From the NCBI GenBank assembly GCA_024760905.1, contig CM045729.1, forward strand, positions 5,097,663-5,161,662: a stretch of 64,000 nucleotides of DNA, in the 5' to 3' direction. This stretch comes from Plotosus lineatus (taxonomy: Eukaryota; Chordata; Actinopteri; Siluriformes; Plotosidae). Under the pieces are notes generated by a model that made no database searches, was not told where the DNA came from, and saw nothing but the letters and a program-made list of their open reading frames with translations. Numbering within the stretch: the first letter of the stretch is position 1; each line of letters opens with the position of its first letter. Positions 22,024 through 31,972 of the stretch are shown here, piece after piece. The translations under genes were made by a program, and so were the position numbers.

Positions 22024-25000
22024 AATGCAGCCGTGGGGGTGGGCACAAGCCAGTGTCTCTCCCTTACGCCGGTCCCAAGCCCGGATAAATGCAGAGGGTT
22101 GCGTCAGGAAGGGCATCCGGCGTAAAACAAATGCCAAATAAAACATGCGAGTCACTACAAATAATGTCATACCGGATCGGTCGAGGCCCGGGTTAACAAC
22201 GACCACCATCAGTGCTGTCAACCAACAGGGTGCTGGTGGAAATTGGACTACTGTTGGTCGAAGATGTCAAAGAAGGAGAGGCGGGAGGTGTGTCCGTAGG
22301 CAGAGAGAGAAGAAGAAAGGCATGAGTCTAGGACTGAAAATAGGGACTTTGAATGTTGGAACTATGGCAGGAAAAGGGAGAGGGCTGGCTGACATGATGC
22401 AGAGGAGGAATGTGGACATACTGTATGTTCAGGAGACCAGGTGGAAAGGTAGCAAGGCGAGAAGCTTAGGAGCAGGGTTTAAGCTGTTTCATCATGATGT
22501 GGATGGGAAGAGAAATGGAGTAGGAGTCATCTTGAAGGAGGAGTTTGTCCGGAATGTTCGAGAAGTGAAAAGAGTGTCAGACAGAGTGATGAGTCTCAAG
22601 TTAGAAATTGAAGGCGTGATGTTCAATGTTGTTAGTGCTTATGTCCCACAGGCAGGATGTGAGCAAAACGAGAAGGATAGATTCTGGAGTGAGTTAGATG
22701 AAGTGATGCAGAGTACCCCCAGAGGTGAAAGAGTGGTCATTGGTGCAGACTTCAGTGGACATGTTGGTGCAGGAAACAGAGGGGACGAGGAAGTGATGGG
22801 CAGGTTTGGTATCCAGGACAGGAACACAGAAGGACAGATGTTGGTAGATTTTGCAAAAAGGATGGAAATGGCTGTGGTAAATACTTTCTTCCAGGAGAGA
22901 CAGGAGCATAGGGTGACTTATAAAAGCGGCGGTAGGAGTACACAAGTAGACTACATCTTGTGCAGGCGATGTAATTTGAAGGAAGTCAGTGACTGCAAAG
23001 TAGTAGTGGGTGAGAGTGTTGCCAAACAGCATAGGATGGTGGTGTGAAGGATGACGCTGATGGTGAAGAAGGCAAAGGCAGAGCAGAAGACAAAGTGGTG
23101 GAAGCTGAAAAAGGAAGAGTGTCGTGTTGTCTTCAAGGAGGAGTTGAAACAGGCTTTGGGTGGCCAGGAAGTGCTTCCAGATGACTGGACAACTACAGCT
23201 AATGTGATCAGGGAGACAGGTAAGAGAGTACTTGGTGTGTCATCTGAAAGGAAAGTAGATAAGGAGACTTGGTGGTGGAATGAGGAAGTGCAGGAGTGTG
23301 TACAAAAGAAGAGGCTAGCTAAGAAGAAGTGGGACATTGAGAGGACTGAAGAGAGTAAACAGGAGTACAGGGAGACACAGCGTAAGGTGAAGGTAGCGGT
23401 GTCAAAGGCCAAACTGAGGGCGTATGACTTGCTCGGTTGGAAAGTGAAGAGCGAGAAAATGATTTATACAGGTTGGCACAGGAGAGAAATAGAGATGGAA
23501 AGGACGTGCAGCAAGTTAGAGTGATTAAGGACAGAGAGGGAAATGTATTGACCGATGACAGAAGTGTGCTGGGAAGATGAAAAGACTACTTTGAAGAGCT
23601 GATGAATGAGGAAAATGAGAGAGAAAAAAGAGTAGAAGAGGTGACCGTTGAGAACCAGGAAGTAGCAAAGATTAGTAAGGGTGAAGTGAGGAGGGCATTG
23701 AAGAGGATGAAGAATGGAAAGGCAGTTGGCCCTGATGACATACCGGTGGAGGTATGGAAGTGCCGAGGAGAGGTAGCAGTAGATTTCTTGACAAGAACAT
23801 TCAACAAGGTCTTAGAGAGTGAGAGGATGCCAGAGGAATGGAGAAGAAGTGTGCTGGTGCCCATTTTTAAGAACAAGGGAGACGTGCCGAGTTGTGGCAA
23901 CTACAGAGGGATAAAATTGAGGAGCCATACGATGAAGATATGGGAAAGAATAGTGGAAGCTAGACTAAGGGCAGAGGTCAGCGTTTGTGAACAACAGTTT
24001 GGTTTCATGCCAAGAAAGAGCACCACAGATGCAGTGTTTGCTTTGAGTATGTTATTAGAGAAATACAGAGAAGGTCAGATGGAGCTGCATTGTGCCTTTG
24101 TGGATCTGGAGAAAGCATATGACAGGTTGCCGAGAGAGGAACTGTGCTATTGCATGAGGAAGTCTCGAGTGGCAGAGAAGTATGTTAGAGTGGTGCAGGA
24201 CATGTATGAGAGATGTAAGACAGTGGTAAGGTGTGCTGTTGGTGTGACAGAAGAGTTCAAGGTGGAGGTGGGACTGCATCAAGTGTCAGCTCTGAGCCCC
24301 TTCTTGTTTGCTATGGTGATGGACAGGCTGACAGACGAGGTTAGACAAGATTCCCCATGGACTATTATGTTTGCAGATGACATTGTGATCTGTAGTGAGA
24401 GCAGAGAACAAGTGCAGGAAAATCTAGAGAGGTGGAGGTATGCCCTGGAAAGGAGGGGAATGAAGGTTATCGTCAGTAAAACAGAATACATGTGTGTGAA
24501 TGACAAGGTCCCAAGAGGAACGGTGAGGTTACAGGGAGAAGAGATAAGGAATGTGGAGGATTTTAAGTACTTAGGGTCAACAATCCAGAGCAATGGAGAT
24601 TGTGGAAAAGAGGTGATGAAGCGTGTGCAGGCAGGCTGGAATGGTTGGAGAAAAGTGTCCGGAGTGATGTGTGATAGGAGGGTATTGGCAAGAATGAAAG
24701 GAAAAGTGTACAAGACGGTGGTAAGGCCAGCGATGTTGTATGGTTTAGAAACAGTGGCCCTGGAGAAAAGACAGGAGGCAGAGCTGGAAGTAGCAGAGAT
24801 GAAAATATTGAGGTTCTCTTTGGGAGTAACGAGGATGGATAGGATCAGGAATGAGCACATCAGAGGGACAGCCCATGTAAGATGTTTTGGAGACAAATTC
24901 AGAGAGGCGAGATTGAGATGGTTTGGACATGTACAGAGGAGGGATAGTGAGTATATTGGCAGTAGGATGCTGAGGTTGGAACTACCAGGCAGAAGACCTA

Positions 25001-25156
25001 GAGGAAGACCAAAGAGACGATTCATGGATGTAGTGAAGCAGGACATGAAGGTAGCTGGTATAAGAGAAGAAGATGCAAAGGACAGGGTGAGATGGAGGTA
25101 GATGATTCGCTGTGCTGACCCCTGAAGTGAACAGCCGAAAGGAAAAGAAGAAGAAG
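22024..25156 (+). mobile_element. RTE-like retrotransposon, copy 3, full length
   Basis: About 3.13 kb from the 5-prime atgcagccg through the conserved UTR (gccagtgtctctccc) to the 3-prime gattcgctgtgctgacccct and an aagaagaag tail. It sits inside the hAT transposase region and has hAT sequence duplicated on both sides. This is the best preserved RTE in the window. Confidence 0.92.
22145..25101 (+). pseudogene. APE-RT polyprotein of RTE copy 3 (near-intact)
   Basis: Three long open pieces. 22,145-23,047 (300 codons) is the endonuclease, with LNVGTMAGKGRGLADMMQRR, YVQETRWKGSKAR, GADFSGHVGAG (usual FNGH changed to FSGH) and VDYILCRRCNLKEV. 23,051-23,524 is the linker with WWWNEEVQECVQKKRLAKKK. 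23,602-25,101 (499 codons) is a complete RT plus tail, with GKAVGPDDIPVEVWK, GFMPRKSTTDAVFAL, LEKAYDRLPREEL, SALSPFLFAMVMDRL, IMFADDIVICS, FKYLGSTIQ and RPKRRFMDVVKQDMK. Defects: a stop near 23,047, a small deletion/frameshift near 23,430, a stop near 23,578 and an early stop near 25,100. Catalytic residues of both domains remain readable. A single polyprotein is inferred for the intact element. Confidence 0.9.
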
Positions 25157-25374
25157 AATGAGCATATTTGCAGTGCTCAGCTTTCGAAGGCGGGTTTAAA
25201 GCCCGATACTGAATTCTCGACTCCTGCTTAATGTTGAACTGGGACCTGGACTTATTTTCACAGCAATGACGTCATCCAGCATGACCAAGACCATGTGTGC
25301 TGCTGGTAGGATCAGTTCCTCCGCTGTGCTGTGGAGTTTTTGGCACTGAGCATTTTGGTACTCCACCTTATCTA
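25157..25374. repeat. About 220-bp direct repeat, right copy
   Basis: Second copy of the hAT-derived sequence found at 21,808-22,023, beginning aatgagcatatttgcag and ending ctccaccttatcta; the host hAT sequence continues afterwards (ctgctaacagagctcg). Confidence 0.85.
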
Positions 25375-25530
25375 CTGCTAACAGAGCTCGCTGGCTTGCT
25401 GGAGTAGCATTCACAAAGTCGGATGGTTGTTGGCAATATTTGGCACGTTTTCGCAGAAAAAGTCATGTGGCTCATTACTGTGGTCAGAGTGTGATGTCTT
25501 TAAGTGACATCTGAATTTATTTGGCTTCAT
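25196..25530 (-). pseudogene. hAT transposase fragment (BED-finger to N-terminal domain)
   Basis: Read on the minus strand. About 25,430-25,530 gives KPNKFRCHLKTSHSDHSNEP, resembling the second half of a BED zinc finger. 25,196-25,414 then gives TPASQRALLAVDKVEY and STAEELILPAAHMVL, typical of the ZBED5/GTF2IRD2-like branch of hAT transposases. A stop separates the two pieces and RTE copy 3 truncates the rest. In an intact element this protein binds the TIRs and cuts the DNA. Family placement is from memory of motif shapes, not from a search. Confidence 0.65.
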
Positions 25531-25944
25531 GCTGTCCGCTGCCAGTATTTTCATACAGAGTAAACGCAGTAAACACGGCGGTCTTTCCTCGTTTCTGACC
25601 GCAGCACAGTGAAGCCAAGTGCTACATCCGCTTTATCATACCTCCTCGACTTAGCTTTTGGGAGACTTTCGTTTCTCTCACCATCTCCGTCTCTGTCCGC
25701 CTCTCTTTCCATTCCTGTTAAAAATTTCCATGGTGGGTTTATTAACTTCACTTTTTAGCTTACCTCTGGGCACACTCTGACAGTGAGGAAGCCACTGCCA
25801 CCTGCTGTAGTGGATGTAGAATTACACTTTCTCCTAATACAAAAAAACAGCTTGTTCCCTGGGGATACCCCCCATCCCCCCAGGCATCGCACCGTGCTCC
25901 ACCAGGGGGGTGCGCCCCACTATTTGAGAACCACTGCTTTAAAA

Positions 25945-26470
25945 GGATGAAAGAATAGACGTCACCAGTGAGGCAGTCATAACAAGAAGCTGAATTACTT
26001 TTCGTTGAAAGGTGCTTGCCAAACTCAAAGCTCCATATCACATGCAAAGCAAGTGCTCTACCATTTGAGCTCATCCACCACACAAAATGCCCCTAAGACT
26101 TTATATTCCAATCCTCTATCCGACCCAAATACACATGCACATGAGAGGCATGTCTTCATTGCTCAATTTTTACTCCTTTTCCTAGTGACTGACCTCATAT
26201 TTCATTTCCAGCCTCCAGAAAGTTGAGATTGTACGCAACTAAACATTTGACTGGTGGAAATTTGACAGCTATTGTGAGCCTTTGACTCTAAAATATAATA
26301 ATGAGATTTGGTGATTTTGCAGGCTTAAAACTGTGAAATGTTCCCAACAAACTTCAAATCTACCTCAAAAAAACCTCAATTTAAAATCTAGAAAAATAAA
26401 TGTTTCTTTGTCTCAGAAAATCACTTTTAACCAGATTGACAGGATGCACCTCACCAGTGAGGAACTCAGT
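25945..26470 (-). repeat. tRNA-Ala repeat, minus orientation, resumed after hAT
   Basis: The repeat resumes with gtcaccagtgaggcagtc and includes a partial tRNA-Ala-like piece at about 26,035-26,080 (aagtgctctaccatttgagc). It ends at about 26,470 at the junction with LINE C. Its right part begins a block that matches 43,385 onward. Confidence 0.75.
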
Positions 26471-27536
26471 TATAGAAATGTGATCTTCACCATAGATACT
26501 TGCTGTGATAATAGTGTCAGTGCAGCAAATAATGGAGTGTCAAATGTACTCTTTAAGTCCATAAATAACATCATTGTGTAGCTCACAGAGCACAGGCCAA
26601 TCCATAGGTTGAAATGTGTATTGGAGTTCCTCAAAGATCTCCTCGGTTCTCTAGCAGTCCTTTTAGTCACATGCTGCCTCATCATAACAGGTACATAGCA
26701 TGAAGAAAGATAAATTAAGTTGTGGTCTGATCTTCCCAGTTGTGGAGGGGGGGTGAACTGTCAGCATCCTTAGTGTTTGCATACAGCTGATCTAAAATTT
26801 TCTCCTCACTGGTGGGACAGTCAAGATACTGCACAAAGTTTTGCAGTGTGTTCTCCATGGTGAATTGGTTTATGTCACCTGAGATCGCAATGAAAGAACT
26901 TGGGTGCTGAGTCTGTAATCGGGCTTGAATAGTGTCACAAGCAGCATTGAGGTTGGCAGAAGGATGAACATTAACAACAATTAAGATGGCATGGGAAAAT
27001 GCCCTCGGGAAGTTATATGGTTTGAGTCCAACAGCACACAGTTCATTTTCCGATTCACAACTCCACCCACCGGTTATGACCTGAATTGTGTTACCTCCTC
27101 CATTCCACATACAACTCAAGGTTCAATCTCTGTCAGCCTGTCCAAAGTGAAAGTCTGCAATGGATACTTTGTCATCTGGAATATCCTGAAGTCCATGTCT
27201 CCATGAAGCACATTAAAACCACACTCCTGATACTCCCTCTGACTCCGGGATTCAGCTCATTCATCTTATTTGCCAGTGACCTCACATTCCCCATTAGAGT
27301 ACACAGGAAACGGCTTGGACATTTTTTTCTATGCAAGCCTCTGCTGTCTTGCCTCCCCCTTGCTTCTCCTCTTCTGTCCTCCACCTATGCATCCATGGTG
27401 TGGTTTTCTCGAAAGTTCAGCTGGCATATCCGTAGGTCTGCCCGCTAATCTGGCTGACTTCAAAGCGATCAGCTGGGCCCTGAAGTAAACAAAGTGCATG
27501 TGCAGTTGCTGTGCTTTGAAAAAAGAGAGTCCTTCT
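26471..27536 (-). mobile_element. LINE C fragment, copy A (minus)
   Basis: Reverse-oriented LINE C endonuclease region, matching 2,796-3,795. The open part 26,715-27,119 shows GGWSCESENELCAVGLKPYN, SFIAISGDINQFTMENTL, LDQLYANTKDAD. The 5-prime flank with aagagagtccttctt is also shared with copy 1. It joins the tRNA-Ala repeat at the same point as in the other two copies. No RT domain is present. Confidence 0.78.
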
Positions 27537-27861
27537 TCTTCCTTCTTCTTCTACATCATATTTTTCTTCTCCTCTTCCATATTCTCCTTCTTATTGTTAT
27601 TATTACTATTGTGAATGAAAAGCAGTATGCTGCAGAGACAGACGATCCACATCGTATTACAGTAAACATAATATACATAAGCAATAACAGTGATTCAAGA
27701 AGTACTGCACATTAAAGATCTCTGCAGGCTCACGAGCAGTGCAAAGGGATGTCAACAAAGTAAATTAGATTTCCAATTCAAATCTCTTCAATGCAAAATA
27801 GCAGAGCTTCAGTCAATAAATAAGTAGATAAGTCAGTAAGAATAAACAAGTATTAAACATT

Positions 27862-28224
27862 CCCTTAGCAGCACAGCGGTTAGCATGCCCTCCTCACAGC
27901 AAGAAGACCTGGGTTTGATCTCCAGATTGGTCGTTTCTTTGTAGGGTGTGCATGTTCTCACCAGGCTCATGTAGGTTTCCTCTGGGTACTCTAATTTCCT
28001 TCTGTAGTCCAAAAACATGCACAGTTGGCTAATTGGTTGTTTAATGCCACCCTTATGTGTGAGAGTGAGTGTAGATGTTTGTATGAGTGTTGGTCCTGCG
28101 CATTGGCATGGTGAGCACACCAGGGCTACACCTCTTTCACCCAGAGTCAGCTGAGATGGGCACCATCCTCCCCGCAACCCTAATTAGGATTAAACGGTTC
28201 AGAAAAAAAAGAATGAATGAATGA
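27862..28224 (+). mobile_element. SINE-beta (tRNA-headed), complete copy
   Basis: Head gcacagcggttagcatg with a B-box-like gggtttgatctcc, then the teleost-type body (gtgtgcatgttctcacc, gtagtccaaaaacatgca, gtcagctgagatgggca) and a tail of A-run plus (GAAT)n. An 8-bp TSD taaacatt flanks it (27,854-27,861; 28,225-28,232). Only its extreme 3-prime end survives in duplication copy B at about 44,209-44,230, so it was present before the duplication. Confidence 0.82.
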
Positions 28225-28669
28225 TAAACATTTTCTTCATTCCTATTTTATCAAACACCAGATTCTGTTTTCATTTTTATTAATATTATTAAAATATTAT
28301 AATGATATATTATTATGTGCCACAACCAATAAATTTAATCATATTTTTTAGCATTAACTCAGAAAAATATATAAAACAATATTTAACTCGTAGGCATTTT
28401 GAATCACCACCACCAACAACAAAAATAAATAAATAAATAAAGGAATGGATTAATTAATTAATTAATTGACTAATTAATTAATTAAATTAAAACAAATAAA
28501 ATAAAATAAACTTTATTTCAAAATTAAACAAATAACAAACTTAAGATTCCCCTTATTACATTTACATTTTAATCACTTACTATTTTTATTTCTTAGAGAC
28601 AGAAAACTCCAAACCAGTCACCTCCGAACAAAAAAAAAAAAATGTGGTACACAAACTTTTCAAAACAAA

Positions 28670-28717
28670 AAAAAAAGAAAGAAAGAAAAGAAAAAAGAAA
28701 AGAAAAGAAAAGAAAAA
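28670..28717. repeat. (AAAGA)n-type A-rich simple repeat
   Basis: An adenine-rich run with regularly spaced G residues, in non-coding sequence downstream of lectin A. Confidence 0.8.
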
Positions 28718-29087
28718 AGTAAGTTTGTTTTAATATGACATTGATTAAGGACTATTGAGAACCAAACAATTACTAAAAATAAATGACATTTTCAGAAATA
28801 ACCAAAGGAAATATTTTACCATGAAATTATTCAAGAAACAACTGAAACCAAACAATTGGTTGTGAATATATTTTAAGATGAAATTCTTCAAAAAGCACAA
28901 AAAAACTATCATTTACTGATAAATGAATAAAATAATACATGGAATTAAAAGTATCTAAAGAAACATCACCTGCTGTAATTTTCTCCGATTTGAAACTATT
29001 TTACTGTTATATTACAGCGTGAGTGATGATCCAGGGTTAGATTACATTATATCCAGGTGGGAAGGGAATTTCGGGGAACGATGCTTG

Positions 29088-29135
29088 AGGAAGATATTCT
29101 TTTTATTCCAGTTGTAGAGAGTCATCTGTTAAAGA
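29088..29135 (-). promoter_or_regulatory. Putative 3-prime UTR exon start and poly(A) signal of lectin A
   Basis: On the minus strand a pyrimidine-rich tract ending ctttaacag forms a good splice acceptor at about 29,126. The following exon would contain aataaa at 29,102-29,107. Together with the donor just after the stop codon (about 29,317) this predicts a 3-prime UTR intron of roughly 190 bp. This is inference from consensus sites only. Confidence 0.45.
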
Positions 29136-29320
29136 AAATAAAAAAAATATATGGCGCTTTGGATGTATTCATGTTTATGTAGAAAGTGAATGCGATGGAA
29201 ACGTTTAATATTAAGTATTCAGTGCCGATGTGAAAATTCTAGTGATTATCAAAAGATTATGAGATGAATATTAAAACTTCCACAATCCTAGTGAATGTTG
29301 TGGATGTTTATTTCTCACCT

Positions 29321-30046
29321 TCAGTCATAACAGAGGAAATTAAGCTCCTCATTGCAGTCTCTGTTCTCCCAGACAGCCGTGTTGAAGTTGTACGCCCCAC
29401 AGCGATAGGGCAGGACTGGGCATGAAGGCAGTGATACCATGCTCCCCAGCTCCATCTCATTCACCCAGAACCATTTTCCATCCAGGAAACGCAGGCCTGT
29501 CCACACACTGGCTGTTTGGGTTTGTTTGGTTTCTATTTTAAGAAGTTCTAGCAGTGCTGTAGAATCCACGAAGGTCAAGTCAGTGTAGAGACTCCTGCAA
29601 TGCTTGAGAGCCTCTTCCCAGTTTTTATTCTCCTTCACCAATGTGAACCTCGTCACACAGATTGAAGGTAAATTCAAAGCACAGTCAATATCATTCCATC
29701 CATTATGATTCATAGCAACACAATTTTCCCCTAAACCTCCATCATTGGGCTCATCAGTATTCCACTTTTCAATCATTACATTTTCTTTGTTAGTCCACTT
29801 CCACTTGTTTACATGTGGTTGAGTCCTTATAAGCCCAATCCAACTGAATTTTTCTCTGGAAACCTCCACGGCTTTCTGGTGTTCTTCTTCAGTAGTGATG
29901 CTTGCCAGATTCCCATATTTCCTTTTGCATTGTTTCTGAGCTGTAGACATATTCACTTCATTAGAATTATAAAAGTAATCTTTTACCAGACTGAGAGCCG
30001 TCCCATAAAGTACCAACAGGTAACAAATAACGAGGAGAGATTTCAT
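29321..30046 (-). CDS. Secreted tandem C-type lectin-domain protein, lectin A
   Basis: 241 codons in one uninterrupted exon from ATG (30,046) to TGA. Residues 1-19 are a signal peptide (MKSLLVICYLLVLYG, then a small-residue cleavage zone). CTLD1 (about 22-132) has Cys 40, 109, 122 and 130, the mannose-type motif EPN at 99-101 and WND at 117-119, so it probably binds calcium and sugar. CTLD2 (about 134-241) keeps Cys 150, 209, 216, 231 and 239 and WTGL but has no EPN and reads WENRD, so calcium binding there is doubtful. There is no transmembrane segment, so the protein is likely secreted, perhaps an innate immune or mucosal lectin. The stop lies two bases before a splice-donor-like GTGAGA, suggesting a 3-prime UTR intron. 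It is the tandem paralog of 46,014-46,739. The start is chosen as the first ATG followed by a signal peptide. Confidence 0.9.
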   Translation of the reverse strand: MKSLLVICYLLVLYGTALSLVKDYFYNSNEVNMSTAQKQCKRKYGNLASITTEEEHQKAVEVSREKFSWIGLIRTQPHVNKWKWTNKENVMIEKWNTDEPNDGGLGENCVAMNHNGWNDIDCALNLPSICVTRFTLVKENKNWEEALKHCRSLYTDLTFVDSTALLELLKIETKQTQTASVWTGLRFLDGKWFWVNEMELGSMVSLPSCPVLPYRCGAYNFNTAVWENRDCNEELNFLCYD

Positions 30047-30076
30047 AACTGCTGTGTTGTGTCTAAGCTCAGGATA

Positions 30077-30126
30077 CCTTTATTTGTGTCTCTGCCAGCT
30101 CAGCTCACAGTTTTCAGGTTTTAAAA
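30077..30126 (-). promoter_or_regulatory. Candidate core promoter of lectin A
   Basis: About 80 bp directly upstream of the ATG is identical between lectin A and lectin B. It holds two TATA-like sequences on the minus strand: ttttaaaa near 30,117-30,124 and aaataaagg at 30,077-30,085. Which one is used, if either, cannot be told from sequence. Confidence 0.35.
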
Positions 30127-30235
30127 TTAATTGAAATCACATGCAAAAGAGCCTAAGAGCATCATCATGACATCACTACAAACAAAGTGTGGCAAGTCCA
30201 GGGAAAGTCACGTATGCTCTTTATGTATCTCTAAT

Positions 30236-30575
30236 ATATATGTGCAATAAAAACCCCGTGCACTTTAATCAACCACATCTACCCCACTGACTGTGAACCA
30301 TATCAACCCATCTACTCTGCACTCAGATACATATACACTTGAATATAGGCCAGTCTATAAAGCCGTTCCCTTCTTTTCTTTTATTGCTTATTAATTTATA
30401 CTATTTATGTATCTATTTATTTATTTACTTATATAATATATATGTATGTGTGTATGTTTGTATTTGTATCTATTTTTGCTCCCCCTACTGATGGTACCTC
30501 AAGAGCCGGTAACAGTGAATTTCTCCATTGTGAGATTAATAAAGCTGTATCTTATCTTATCTTATCTTATCTTGA
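30236..30575 (+). mobile_element. 3-prime end of a LINE with (TATCT)n tail
   Basis: Non-coding stretch ending tttctccattgtgagattaa, taaagctg and four or five TATCT repeats. This is the layout of a LINE 3-prime UTR with a microsatellite tail. No coding part remains and the family is unassigned. Confidence 0.5.
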
Positions 30576-31020
30576 TCCAAGATTTAAGCTAGACTGGTGT
30601 AACGGTGAAGAACAGAACACAATCAGAAACCTCCTCGCTGCAAAAGTTGATTCTATACGTCCAGAAGCCACTTCTGCCATTAATATCCAACCACACAAAC
30701 GCCCCAGACTCTTTTCCTACATGGATACCCAACAACTTCTGTGCTAATTGATGCATCCTCACATGAGCTCCCAGTTTACTTGAGTTCCCCATGTGTGGCA
30801 GAAGGTACCAACCCTTTGTTGTTCTGGAAAGAAAACCAAAATCGCTTCCCAAACCTTGCTGGACTTGCATGCAAATATCTGGCCATACCTGCTTCCTCTG
30901 CACCTGTTGAGAGGATATTTAGTGTTGGTGGAAATATATTCCGACCAGAGTGATGCCGCCTCAATGATAAAATGTTTGAGGAGCTGATGATCATTAAATG
31001 CAACAGTGTTACCCCGTAAA
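30576..31020 (+). pseudogene. hAT transposase C-terminal remnant
   Basis: The plus-strand open pieces at 30,442-30,747 (from about 30,576) and 30,741-30,953 end in GLACKYLAIPASSAPVERIF followed by SVGGNIFRPE. This is the hallmark C-terminal dimerisation segment of hAT transposases (SS.P.ERIFS.GG.....R). The frame then meets TGA where Arg is usual (RPE-stop-CRLNDKMFEELM). Only the C-terminal part is present, so it is non-functional. No clear TIRs were identified. Confidence 0.82.
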
Positions 31021-31373
31021 TAAAATAATAATTGCATTCGTCACATCTCTGTGTTATTTGAATACTTTAAAATGGAAACATTGCTTTTCAATATAAGAAT
31101 GTATGCTTAATAATAGTCTCTGTATTGCATTTATTGTGTTTCAGATGCAATTATTACAATCTGTGAGAAAAATACATGTTAAGTATCACATTATCACTGA
31201 TATGTGGTTAGAATGAATTTCTCTGAAATGCAATGAGTTTGAAATTCCACTTTCTGTAATTCCAATTCACATTCAATTCCATATCCTCTGGGGGTGGAGC
31301 CAATGCAAATTCAATTCAAATTCACTTCCTGAATTGAATTGAATTCTGAAATTCTAAATTTTGCCCAAGTCAA
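31021..31373. other. No gene; likely hAT 3-prime flank
   Basis: AT-rich sequence after the hAT transposase end, finishing with gaattgaattgaattctgaa-type repeats. No other feature is seen. Confidence 0.4.

Positions 31374-31464
<91 letters not shown>
31374..31464. repeat. (TA)n microsatellite
   Basis: About 90 bp of TA with two tatg interruptions, directly abutting a SINE. Confidence 0.95.
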
Positions 31465-31467
<3 letters not shown>

Positions 31468-31809
31468 GGCAGTGATGGTCAAGTGGTATAGGGCTTTGGA
31501 TCGCTGATCCAAAAGGTTGGGAGTTCGAGTCCCACTCTCCACAAGGTTGTCACTGTCCCCCCAGTGCGGCTAACTGGGTCATCAAAGGCGGGCCATGTCT
31601 CTCACTGTCTATGGTGAGAGGTTCATGTAAAAGAACCATTGCTGACTTTCATAAAGAGGAGCTGCAAAGTCGTCAGCATGTTTCTGTCCCTTGCTAAAAG
31701 GGTTGTGACAGGAAGGGCATCCGACGTAAAACCCTCTGCCAAATCAAACATGCGAATCAGATGATTCACTGTGGCGACTCCCGAGTAAAAGGGAAAAAGC
31801 CGAAAGGAA

Positions 31810-31811
<2 letters not shown>
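31465..31811 (+). mobile_element. SINE-alpha, copy 3
   Basis: Starts gggggcagtgatggtcaagt, with a clean B box (gttcgagtccc), the RTE 5-prime-UTR-like ggaagggcatccgacgtaaa and ccaaatcaaacatgcgaatc, and the RTE 3-prime-like gattcactgtggcgactccc ending gccgaaaggaag. It lies between two TA microsatellites, which prevents a TSD call. Confidence 0.88.
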
Positions 31812-31812
<1 letters not shown>

Positions 31813-31866
<54 letters not shown>

Positions 31867-31925
31867 TATTTGCTCTACCAAAAAGTATTGAGCACTCTTC
31901 TACGGAAGGATCTACTCAGAAAATC

Positions 31926-31970
<45 letters not shown>
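31813..31970. repeat. (TA)n microsatellites around a short unique spacer
   Basis: TA runs at about 31,813-31,862 and 31,934-31,970 separated by about 70 bp of unassigned sequence. Confidence 0.9.

Positions 31971-31972
<2 letters not shown>

Larger units (their letters stand above)
21318..25936 (-). mobile_element. hAT-family DNA transposon with nested RTE
   Basis: TIRs: left cagtgtttctcaaat, right end reverse-complements to cagtggttctcaaat. Flanking 8-bp TSD is ctttaata (21,310-21,317) versus ctttaaaa (25,937-25,944), seven of eight identical, as expected for hAT. It is inserted in the minus-oriented tRNA-Ala repeat. A transposase remnant is visible on the minus strand at 25,196-25,530. RTE copy 3 (about 22,024-25,156) has split the element. 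Without the RTE it would be about 1.5 kb. Confidence 0.85.
28185..30235. repeat. Segmental duplication, copy A, lectin block
   Basis: This block matches 44,205-46,940 in the same orientation and contains lectin A with its 3-prime and 5-prime flanks. Copy B carries an extra stretch between about 44,760 and 45,600, including a MITE. Non-coding parts differ by roughly a tenth by eye, whereas the lectin second domain is nearly identical. Simple A-rich and AATT-rich tracts occupy about 28,400-28,720. Confidence 0.88.

Noticed and set aside
22951..23900. Long minus-strand open frames, rich in Ser/Leu/His, opposite the RTE coding strand (similar ones opposite most other RTE copies).
   Set aside because: They are antisense shadows of the purine-rich RTE ORF; the same shadow recurs at every copy.
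29321..30046. Lectin A and B as processed retrogenes, because the CDS is a single exon.
   Set aside because: Splice sites in the 3-prime UTR, conserved upstream sequence and shared long flanks point to ordinary segmental duplication. No poly(A) tract or TSD was seen.
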